Assembly (NCBI GenBank): GCA_934270345.1
Contig: CAKQPT010000028.1
Location: 1 to 28,069, forward strand
Reading direction: 5' to 3'
DNA from: an uncultured Oribacterium sp.
GTDB taxonomy: Bacteria > Bacillota > Clostridia > Lachnospirales > Lachnospiraceae
Length of the DNA: 28,069 nt
The position numbers and the translations under genes are program-made. Shown here one piece after another: positions 21,936 to 28,069 of the stretch (position 1 is the stretch's first letter; every line of letters begins with the position of its first letter). The notes under the pieces were generated by a model. The model made no database searches. It saw only the letters and a program-made list of their open reading frames with translations, and was not told the DNA's origin.

Positions 21936-23096
21936 TTACTCCTGCATCGCAAGCTCGTAAGCCGCCTTCATGAGGTCCTCATCGAGTGGGCGCGGGTTGC
22001 AGGTGATGTGGCCGGTGGTTCTCTTGATGACATCGATGAGGTAATCCATATCCGGCTCTTCCTTCATGTAGCCCTTTAAGCAGCGTGGTGCATCGATCGC
22101 CTTCTGGAGTGCGGTGATCTTCTCGAGGAGTGCGTCGACATTCTCCTGATCGGATGCTTCTGCCTTATAGACACCGAAGGCCTTCGCAACATCTACATAC
22201 TTCTTCTCGGCATAGGCCTGGTTCAGCTTGATGGAGCCCGGGAGGAAGATGGAGCATGCATCACCGTGCGGGATACCATACTCACCACCGAGCGGCTGCG
22301 CCATGATGTGGGCGATACCGATGCCGGCCGTGATCGCACATCCGCCGAAGTAGCTTGCGAGCATCATGCCGCCTCTCGCCTCGAGATTCTCCGGATGACG
22401 ATACGCCTCCTCGAGGTACTGGTTGACGAGCTCGATGGCCTTGAGACCATACATCTCGGTGATCGGAGTCGCGTTCAGCGATACATAGGACTCGATCGCG
22501 TGGCTCAGTGCATCCATACCGGTCGCTGCAGTGATACGTGCCGGAAGTGCGAGGGTCAGGGTCGGATCGAGGATGACGATATCGGCGATCATCGTGTTGT
22601 GGTAGAGGCTCTTCTTTAAGTGATTGTTGTTGTTAATGACAACGCTGGTCTTGGTTGCTTCTGCGCCGGTGCCAGATGTGGTCGGGATCGCGATGAAGAG
22701 AGGCGGCTCCACGGTAACGGTCTTTCCTCTCATCTGATAATCCTCGGTATCACCGCCGTTGACAGCGAGCATGCCGATGACCTTTGCGGCATCGACGACG
22801 CTTCCGCCACCGAGTGCGATGGTGCAGTCACAGCCTTCGGCGAGATAGAGATCGCGGCCTTGGTCGATGATCTGGAGTGTCGGCTCAGTCTTTACTTCAT
22901 AGGAAACAGAAGCGATGCCGGCCTCTGCTAAAAGAGCGCTGATCTTCTTCGAAGCATCGAAGTCTGCACCGAAGGTAACGAAAAGAACCTTCTTTTTATT
23001 ATACCAGTTCAGGATGCCCGGGATCTCAGTGATCTTATTCTCACCGAAGATCAGACGTCTGTTGAATACCATTTCAAAACCCTTTGTCATAGCCAT
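21936..23096 (-). CDS. Iron-containing alcohol dehydrogenase
   Basis: This 386-residue enzyme starts at MAMTKGF, seven bases after AAGGAGG; upstream in-frame codons cross the promoter. It belongs to the group III Fe-dependent dehydrogenases. The NAD(P)-binding GGGSVVDAAK lies near residue 97 and TTSGTGAEAT near 145. The metal site is the D-x3-H of GMDALSHAIE (about 195-204), the His in IAHIMAQPLGG and the His in GIPHGDA. The often conserved second His of the HxxxH motif is Gln here (AHIMAQ), so specificity may differ from lactaldehyde reductase. The gene diverges from the TRAP operon across a shared control region, which suggests that it oxidises or reduces an imported compound or a product of it. 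Confidence 0.94.
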   Translation of the reverse strand: MAMTKGFEMVFNRRLIFGENKITEIPGILNWYNKKKVLFVTFGADFDASKKISALLAEAGIASVSYEVKTEPTLQIIDQGRDLYLAEGCDCTIALGGGSVVDAAKVIGMLAVNGGDTEDYQMRGKTVTVEPPLFIAIPTTSGTGAEATKTSVVINNNNHLKKSLYHNTMIADIVILDPTLTLALPARITAATGMDALSHAIESYVSLNATPITEMYGLKAIELVNQYLEEAYRHPENLEARGGMMLASYFGGCAITAGIGIAHIMAQPLGGEYGIPHGDACSIFLPGSIKLNQAYAEKKYVDVAKAFGVYKAEASDQENVDALLEKITALQKAIDAPRCLKGYMKEEPDMDYLIDVIKRTTGHITCNPRPLDEDLMKAAYELAMQE

Positions 23097-23160
23097 GATA
23101 TGACCTCCTTTTAAATGTTTGACTATTTGTTGGCTCATATACGAACCTTTCACTGCTAAA

Positions 23161-23189
23161 AGTATATATATGCATGCAAAATAAGTCAA
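23161..23189 (-). promoter_or_regulatory. Promoter of the alcohol dehydrogenase gene
   Basis: On the minus strand, TTGACT (23184-23189) and TATACT (23161-23166) are separated by exactly 17 bp. The -35 overlaps a TGTTGA motif (TCAACA at 23186-23191). Confidence 0.8.
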
Positions 23190-23237
23190 CAATAAATCAA
23201 CAAGAAGAACGAATCAGGCAACAAACAAAAATCAACA
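23186..23237. promoter_or_regulatory. TCAACA motif cluster at the dehydrogenase promoter (operator candidates)
   Basis: TCAACA occurs at 23186-23191, 23197-23202 and 23232-23237, that is TGTTGA on the dehydrogenase strand. The first two are 11 bases apart and cover or flank the -35. The same motif recurs at the divergent promoter. Confidence 0.5.
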
Positions 23238-23356
23238 TATATAAGAAGAAATGAGCAAAAAATAGGGCGATTTTAAGCCTGCTTAGGAATAAGTTATAAA
23301 AAGCGACGGAAAATTTATGAATTAGTGCCATATTTTAGAAACTTTTGATAGAATCA

Positions 23357-23385
23357 TTGACAACTTATTAACCGGAATGTATGCT
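23357..23385 (+). promoter_or_regulatory. Promoter of the HIT-TRAP operon
   Basis: A perfect TTGACA -35 (23357-23362) and TATGCT -10 (23380-23385) are separated by 17 bp. The predicted start is near 23392, with a leader of about 100 bases. Confidence 0.82.
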
Positions 23386-23432
23386 CTTGAATACAAACAA
23401 ATGTTGATACAAAAGTTGATTGCAAATGTTGA
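23378..23432. promoter_or_regulatory. Operator candidates over the HIT-TRAP transcription start
   Basis: TGTAT-N8-ATACA (23378-23395) spans the -10 and start site. TGTTGA follows at 23402-23407 and 23427-23432, with AGTTGA at 23414-23419, so the copies step by 12-13 bases. Binding here would block initiation or early elongation. The remainder of the 23097-23494 gap is AT-rich without a gene. Confidence 0.5.
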
Positions 23433-23494
23433 ACACGAATGTAGACATTGGCTATCCAAAGGAAGCAAAAGACATAGAAGAAAAGGAGTTTATG

Positions 23495-23926
23495 ATGAGT
23501 GAGTGTTTTTACTGCGAAGACGGTGAGAAGAGAAAGAGTCTGATGATCGAGATCTGTAAGCTGGATTACGCGACGGTCTACTTAAATAGAAACCAGAAGT
23601 ATCCGGGTAGATGCGTCGTGAAGCTGAACGAGCATAAGACGGAGTACTTCCAGATGACGAAGGACCAGCGCTACGGCTACTTCGAGGAGCTGGCGGCGAC
23701 CGCGAAGGCGATTTACGACCTGTATCATCCGGATAAGATCAACTACGCGACCTTCGGTGATCTCGTACCGCATGTGCATGTGCATGTCGTGCCGAAGTAT
23801 CAGGGCGGTCCAGACTGGGGACTTCCATTCGATGATACGCAGGGCAGAGTCGAGCTGAGCGATGCGGAGTACCAGAAGATGGTCGATGAGCTGAGAGAAG
23901 CAATCGAGAAGAATCTGCAGCCGTAA
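23495..23926 (+). CDS. HIT family (histidine triad) protein
   Basis: This 143-residue protein starts at the second of two adjacent ATGs because that one lies 6 bases after AGGAG. It has a CxxC pair near the start (C4, C7), a nucleotide-binding region KYPGRCVVKLNEH, and the triad HVHVHV (H93, H95, H97), with the middle positions as in Hint/Fhit-like hydrolases or transferases. HIT proteins cleave or transfer nucleoside monophosphates. Its place as first gene of a TRAP transporter operon is unusual and suggests a metabolic role linked to the imported compound, which is inference. Confidence 0.92.
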   Translation: MSECFYCEDGEKRKSLMIEICKLDYATVYLNRNQKYPGRCVVKLNEHKTEYFQMTKDQRYGYFEELAATAKAIYDLYHPDKINYATFGDLVPHVHVHVVPKYQGGPDWGLPFDDTQGRVELSDAEYQKMVDELREAIEKNLQP

Positions 23927-23966
23927 ACATAAGCATTGAACAAATGAATTTCAGGAGGAAATAGAG

Positions 23967-25025
23967 ATGAAAAAGATGATGGCAGCTGCGCTGGCAGCAT
24001 GTATGGCACTGGGACTGGTGGCGTGCGGTGGCGCACAGGGCGACGCGAAGGTGACAACCGCGGCAGCAGATGGCGCGGCGGCAGCAGGGGATGCGGAGAA
24101 GAAGACCGGATCGGAGATGACCTGGAAGATGGCGACCGACGCCTCGAAGGATTATCCGACCACGAAGGCACTCATCAAGTTTGCCGATGAGGTCTATGAG
24201 AAGAGTGGCGGCCGGATCGCAATCGATGTATACGAGTCCTCCATCCTCGGTGATGAGGTTTCCTATATGGAGCAGCTCCAGGCCGGCACGGTCGACGTTG
24301 CAAAGCTGTCCCTCGGTACACTGAGCGGACTCTATGAGGACACGCAGGTATTCCTGCTTCCATTCCTTTTCAAGAACAACACCGAGATGTGGAAGGTGCT
24401 CGAGGGTGAGGTCGGCACGATGGTGAAGGATGGCCTCAATGATTACAGCATTCAGGGTATCGGCTTCACGGATAACGGCAGCCGCTGCTTCTACACCACG
24501 ACCGAGGTCGACAGTCTCGAGGACTTCAAGGGACTTCCGATCCGCGTGCAGAACAACCAGCTGATGAACTCCATGGTGAGCTGCCTCGGCGGTAATCCGG
24601 TCAATGTCTCAGCCAACGAGGTGTACAGTGCCCTCCAGACCGGCGTATGCAAGGGTGGTGAGAACAACCCGAACATCATCCTCTCCGACAGCTTATATGA
24701 GGTAGCACCTTACGTTCTTCTCGATAACCATACGACCGTAATGGATGTCATCTGCATGAACCTCGATCTCTGGAATTCACTCAGCGATGAGGACAAGCAG
24801 ATCGTGAACGATGCGATGGCAGAGGCGACCAAGTATGATCGTGAGATCTGGGATGATTCTGTTGAGGAGTCCATCCAGAAGCTGAAGGACGGCGGCGCAA
24901 CCATCGTCGAGCCGGACGACGCAACCCTCGATACCTTCCGTGCGGCGATGGATCCGGTATACGCAGAGTACACCGAGAAGTACGGCGAGTACATGAACGC
25001 CATCAACGCAGCGTTAGGAAAGTAA
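23967..25025 (+). CDS. dctP: TRAP transporter solute-binding lipoprotein, DctP family
   Basis: This 352-residue protein follows an AGGAGG site. It has a lipoprotein signal (MKKMMAAALAACMALGLVAC) with lipobox LVAC; Cys20 would be lipidated and anchored outside the membrane. After a disordered Ala/Thr-rich linker the DctP domain begins near residue 50. It contains YMEQLQAGTVDVAKLSLGTL, the anion-binding Arg in GLPIRVQNN (about 191), and GVCKGGENNPNIIL. The Arg binds the carboxylate of the substrate in this family. The ENN segment is like that of sugar-acid binders, so a uronate-like or other hydroxy acid is plausible but not proven. dctQ and dctM follow. Confidence 0.95.
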   Translation: MKKMMAAALAACMALGLVACGGAQGDAKVTTAAADGAAAAGDAEKKTGSEMTWKMATDASKDYPTTKALIKFADEVYEKSGGRIAIDVYESSILGDEVSYMEQLQAGTVDVAKLSLGTLSGLYEDTQVFLLPFLFKNNTEMWKVLEGEVGTMVKDGLNDYSIQGIGFTDNGSRCFYTTTEVDSLEDFKGLPIRVQNNQLMNSMVSCLGGNPVNVSANEVYSALQTGVCKGGENNPNIILSDSLYEVAPYVLLDNHTTVMDVICMNLDLWNSLSDEDKQIVNDAMAEATKYDREIWDDSVEESIQKLKDGGATIVEPDDATLDTFRAAMDPVYAEYTEKYGEYMNAINAALGK

Positions 25026-25052
25026 GGACTGCGTCATAAAATGACAGCGCGT

Positions 25053-25072
25053 GGCCGCAGAAAACTGCGGCC
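25053..25072 (+). other. Intercistronic hairpin between dctP and dctQ
   Basis: GGCCGCAG and CTGCGGCC close around a 4-base AAAA loop with no T-run. Such a hairpin after the binding-protein gene often stabilises the upstream mRNA, giving more DctP than permease. Confidence 0.6.
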
Positions 25073-25113
25073 GGTATAAAAGCAGTTACAGGATAAAAAA
25101 GAAGGTATAGGCG

Positions 25114-25620
25114 ATGAAAGAAAAGTTAGAAAAATCGATAGGTCTCGTATATACCGCGGTGGAAGCCTTCTGCCGGCTGGTTCTGATCTTCATGGTATGC
25201 ACCGTGACAGCACAGGTCATCAGCCGTGCGGTGGGCAGCAACATCAAGTGGTGTGAGGAGGTCATGCTGATCCTCCTGGACATCATGATGTTCATGCTCC
25301 TTCCGGTCGGTGTTAAGGACGATCTGCATATTCGCATCGAGGTATTTGCGAAGCATTTCCCTCAGAAGGTCAAGGTATTCCTGATTCACTTCAGTAATGT
25401 AGTGGTGCTTCTGGTTTCCCTCTGCATGATCCGTTATGGCTATTTCCTGATGGAGAAGACGAATTCGAAGTTCACCATCACCGGCTTCCCGAGAAGATAT
25501 CTGTATCTCGTGACCGTCATCAGCGGAATCTTATGTCTCGTCATGGTCGTTGCGAAGTTCTTCGGACTGTTCCGTACGAAGTCCACGGACGAGTTCCTGA
25601 CATCGGGAAAAGATGCGTAA
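25114..25620 (+). CDS. dctQ: TRAP transporter small permease, DctQ family
   Basis: This 168-residue protein has four membrane helices. The DctQ signature is ISRAVGSNIKWCEEVMLILLDIMMF (here split as the Arg, Trp and Glu-Glu of the R-x6-W-x-EE pattern), followed by LHIRIEVFAKHFP, matching the family's hIrvd loop. It joins DctM to form the sodium- or proton-driven transporter that accepts substrate from DctP. The start follows a GAAGGTATAGGCG stretch, a modest ribosome binding site. Confidence 0.93.
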   Translation: MKEKLEKSIGLVYTAVEAFCRLVLIFMVCTVTAQVISRAVGSNIKWCEEVMLILLDIMMFMLLPVGVKDDLHIRIEVFAKHFPQKVKVFLIHFSNVVVLLVSLCMIRYGYFLMEKTNSKFTITGFPRRYLYLVTVISGILCLVMVVAKFFGLFRTKSTDEFLTSGKDA

Positions 25621-25660
25621 ACAACAGTACAGTAAACGTGCTCGAAAAGAGGTTTAAATT

Positions 25661-26959
25661 ATGGATGTAAATACTATGGCCATGATCATACTGTTTGCAG
25701 GCTTTATGATCTTTATGGTTATGCGTGTACCGGTCACCTTCAGTATGCTGGGTGCCTGCGTACTGTCCGCACTTTATCTGGGACCGAAGTACGTGTCGTC
25801 CGTCTTCCTGCGACTCGGCGATGGCGTACAGTCCTTCTCCTTCCTGGCGATTCCGTTCTTCATCTTCGCCGGTGACATCATGGCCGAGGGTGGCATCTCC
25901 GACCGTCTGGTTGAGGTGGCTAATGTTATGGTCGGTCGTTTCCGTGGCGGTCTCGCTTATGTCAATGTGATCGCTTCGACCTTCTTCGGCGGTATCTCTG
26001 GATCACCGACCGCAGACGTATCCTCCCTCGGCCCGATCGAGATCGGTATGATGGAGAAGAGCGGCTATGATAAGGACTTCGCGGTTGCGACTACCGTAGC
26101 CACGGCAACCCAGGCACTCATCATCCCGCCGAGCCACAACATGATCATCTATGGTATGGCGGCCGGCGGACTGTCTACCGGAAAGCTCTTCCTCGCCGGT
26201 ATCGGCCCTGGCTTCCTCCTCTGCGCAGCGATGTGCATACTGGTTGCCCGGATCACGAAGCAGAGAGGCTACCCGAGGGGACCGCGCTACACTGCCCGTG
26301 AAGCATTGAAAATTGTATGTGATGGCGCACTCGGTGTCATGACCATCGTCATCATCCTCCTCGGTGTATGTACCGGTATCTTCACCACGACCGAGAGTGC
26401 AGCAATCGCCTGCGTCTATGCCCTGGTGATCACCCTCTTCGTCTATAAGACCATCAAGGTGAAGGATATCTGGAGAATCGCGAAGCGCTCCCTCTGCACA
26501 CTGGCGATGATTCTCAGCATCATCGCAGCAGCGAATGCTTTCTGCTACCTGATGAGCCTCATGCAGGTGCCGGCGAAGATCACCCAGGCCCTGCTGACCG
26601 TATCCGACAACAAGTATGTCGTACTGATCCTCATCAACATCCTGCTCCTCGTACTCGGCTGCTTCATGGATGTCGCACCGCTGATCCTGATCGTCACCCC
26701 GATCCTCCTTCCGGTCATCAAGGCCCTCGGCATGGATCCGATCCAGTTCGGTATCGTCATCATGATGAACCTTGCGGTCGGTTCGCTGACCCCTCCGGTT
26801 GGTACGACGCTCTTCGCGGGCTGCGCCGTCGGCGGCATCTCCGTCGAACGAGTCACGAAGGCCCTGATTCCGTTCTACGTGGTCATGATCATCGCTTTGC
26901 TCCTCGTCACCTATGTACCAGCCTTCGCGATGACACTCCCGAATCTCCTGATGCACTGA
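25661..26959 (+). CDS. dctM: TRAP transporter large permease, DctM family
   Basis: This 432-residue protein has about 12 membrane helices. It shows the DctM marks RVPVTFSMLGA, FAGDIMAEGGISDRLVEVAN, FFGGISGSPTADVSSLGPI, IPPSHNMIIYG near the first hairpin loop, and the repeated MDVAPLILIVTPILLPV and NLAVGSLTPPVGTTLF of the second half. These two repeated loop regions bind sodium and substrate in the family. It completes the DctPQM set, 40 bases after dctQ. Confidence 0.96.
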   Translation: MDVNTMAMIILFAGFMIFMVMRVPVTFSMLGACVLSALYLGPKYVSSVFLRLGDGVQSFSFLAIPFFIFAGDIMAEGGISDRLVEVANVMVGRFRGGLAYVNVIASTFFGGISGSPTADVSSLGPIEIGMMEKSGYDKDFAVATTVATATQALIIPPSHNMIIYGMAAGGLSTGKLFLAGIGPGFLLCAAMCILVARITKQRGYPRGPRYTAREALKIVCDGALGVMTIVIILLGVCTGIFTTTESAAIACVYALVITLFVYKTIKVKDIWRIAKRSLCTLAMILSIIAAANAFCYLMSLMQVPAKITQALLTVSDNKYVVLILINILLLVLGCFMDVAPLILIVTPILLPVIKALGMDPIQFGIVIMMNLAVGSLTPPVGTTLFAGCAVGGISVERVTKALIPFYVVMIIALLLVTYVPAFAMTLPNLLMH

Positions 26960-27007
26960 TGCGGCAAATTGCTTATACTTAGAGTACTAAAGGAAAGGGG
27001 ATTCGAT

Positions 27008-27724
27008 ATGAGTGAATTTTCCCACTTGAAGGATAAGCTGCTGGTGGAGCAGGTAGAGGATCAGCTCTACCATTACATCCTGGATACGCCGCTCGAGCCG
27101 GGCTCGAAGCTGCCGAACGAGTTCAAGCTCGGCGAGCGCTTCGGCGTCGGACGAAGCACGATCCGCGAGGCGGTGAAGCTGCTCGTCAGTAAAGGCATCC
27201 TCGAGGTGCGCCGGGGTTCCGGTACCTATGTCGTCACGATGACGAAGGGCCTGTCGGATCCGCTCGGCCTCCGGGCCGTCAAGGACAAGACGAGGCTGGC
27301 GTTTGATCTGGTCAATGTTCGTCTTATGCTCGAACCCGGGATCGCGGAGATGGCCGCACAGAATGCTACCGCGGAAGACATCGAACGCATGCGGCGCCTG
27401 TGTGAACGGGTCGAAGAAAAGATTCAGGATGGCCGTCCGTATATCGAAGACGACATTGCCCTGCACACCTGCATCGCAGAGAGCAGTAAAAACGCCGTCG
27501 TCGGACAGCTGATTCCAATCATCGACACCGCCGTGATGATGTTTGTCAATGTCACGCACCAGAAGCTCATCGATGAAACGGTTCAGACGCACCGTATGAT
27601 CGTCGACGCCATCGCGAGTCATGACCAGACCGGCGCGCGAGCCGCGATGGTGATGCACATGAATTTCAACCGCAGCATGATCAAGCGGCTCTACGATGAA
27701 GAAAGAGCTGCAACAGAAAATTAA
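27008..27724 (+). CDS. FadR-type (FCD) GntR transcriptional regulator
   Basis: This 238-residue protein begins at MSEFSHLKDKL, with AAAGGGG 7 bases before the ATG. The GntR winged helix covers residues about 10-80 (VEDQLYHYIL, GSKLPNEFKLGERFGVGRSTIREAVKLLVSKGIL, RRGSGTYV). An FCD ligand domain follows, with DLVNVRLMLEPGIAEMAA, EDDIALHTCIAESSKN and metal-type histidines near HMNFNRS. FCD regulators sense small organic acids, often the substrate or a catabolic intermediate. As last gene of the TRAP operon it probably regulates the operon and perhaps the divergent dehydrogenase, beside the AraR-like regulator. Confidence 0.94.
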   Translation: MSEFSHLKDKLLVEQVEDQLYHYILDTPLEPGSKLPNEFKLGERFGVGRSTIREAVKLLVSKGILEVRRGSGTYVVTMTKGLSDPLGLRAVKDKTRLAFDLVNVRLMLEPGIAEMAAQNATAEDIERMRRLCERVEEKIQDGRPYIEDDIALHTCIAESSKNAVVGQLIPIIDTAVMMFVNVTHQKLIDETVQTHRMIVDAIASHDQTGARAAMVMHMNFNRSMIKRLYDEERAATEN

Positions 27725-27807
27725 GTAAACGTGCAGGCAGGGCCCCGAGCCCGGAGCTGCTGATGGCACGATTACGATACCCCCGAAAGAATGCCCCCTA
27801 TTCTATG

Positions 27808-27840
27808 AGCCCCGCGCAGTACCCGCTGCCGGGGCTTTTT
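27808..27840 (+). terminator. Terminator of the HIT-TRAP-gntR operon
   Basis: AGCCCCG (27808-27814) pairs with CGGGGCT (27830-27836). An inner GCAG/CTGC contact and a T-run complete it. It lies about 85 bases past the regulator stop. Confidence 0.85.
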
Positions 27841-27856
27841 CGTGCAAAAAAAGAAA

Positions 27857-27919
27857 TTTTCACCTTGCGGCGAAGGGCCGCCTGGCGGAGGCGAAAAATG
27901 CAAAGTCATCAGATGACTT
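27857..27919. repeat. Two adjacent inverted repeats near the window end
   Basis: The first has TTTTCaCCT/AGGcGAAAA arms (27857-27865, 27889-27897) around an inner GCGGC/GCCGC stem. The second is a perfect AAGTCATC-A-GATGACTT (27903-27919). The rest of 27920-28069 is AT-rich, has no coding feature I can support, and may be the upstream region of a gene outside the window. Confidence 0.5.
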
Positions 27920-28069
27920 GATTCGGACAGAACACAAGAAAAAGCCGTTAGAATATGAAAATCGACGAAAATGGCCCGAAAATTGTGGAATGTGCAATAA
28001 AAATCATGTTTTTTTTGAACATAAAGTGGGACGTATTTGTGACAACTTGCAGGCGAATTTGCATTGCAT

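Overview
The window looks like chromosomal DNA from a fairly GC-rich anaerobic member of the Bacillota, class Clostridia. Lachnospiraceae is my best guess, but no rRNA or marker gene here proves it. The evidence is strong AGGAGG-type ribosome binding sites, sigma-A-like promoters with 17-bp spacers, a tRNA-Trp T-box leader, a monomeric group B-type [FeFe] hydrogenase, a YtrA-type GntR/ABC operon with a very large permease, and a tripartite TRAP transporter operon.

Left part (1-6441). The window opens with the last 38 codons of a heavy-metal P-type ATPase and its terminator. Next come a small membrane protein gene and a stand-alone HsdR-N-type nuclease-like gene that lies between two 17-bp direct repeats. 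A DUF1653 gene and an AAA/DUF4143 ATPase follow on the minus strand. An intergenic block of three 41-bp tandem repeats precedes azlCD (branched-chain amino acid export). Convergent to azlCD is a coupled pair of chromate-transporter-family genes.

Middle (6442-12714). The [FeFe] hydrogenase stands alone behind a striking inverted repeat that sits just upstream of its promoter. A histidine phosphatase follows on the minus strand. Two prepilin-like genes share a nearly identical N-terminus but have unrelated C-terminal parts, and no assembly genes are present. A 214-bp near-palindrome, possibly a structured RNA or a mobile palindromic element, separates the pilins from a membrane-bound diguanylate cyclase.

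Right-centre (12715-20283). A YtrA-type repressor, an ABC ATPase and an 853-residue permease form one overlapping operon. An unusually long tRNA-Trp T-box leader (UGG specifier, UGGC antiterminator bulge) controls trpE-trpG only, and no other trp genes follow. The hairpins of the T-box terminator and of the downstream trpG terminator share the same 14-nt left arm and the same loop length. Two palindromic repeats lie between the T-box and trpE. A HigB/RelE-type toxin and its HTH antitoxin end convergently against trpG.

Right part (20511-28069). This is a catabolic locus. It holds a GntR/LacI-hybrid regulator and an iron-containing alcohol dehydrogenase on the minus strand. Diverging from them is an operon of a HIT protein, TRAP dctP-dctQ-dctM and a FadR-type GntR regulator. 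The divergent intergenic region has two near-consensus promoters facing away from each other and clusters of TGTTGA/TCAACA motifs at each, which suggests joint regulation. The substrate is probably a small organic or sugar acid, but it cannot be fixed from sequence alone.
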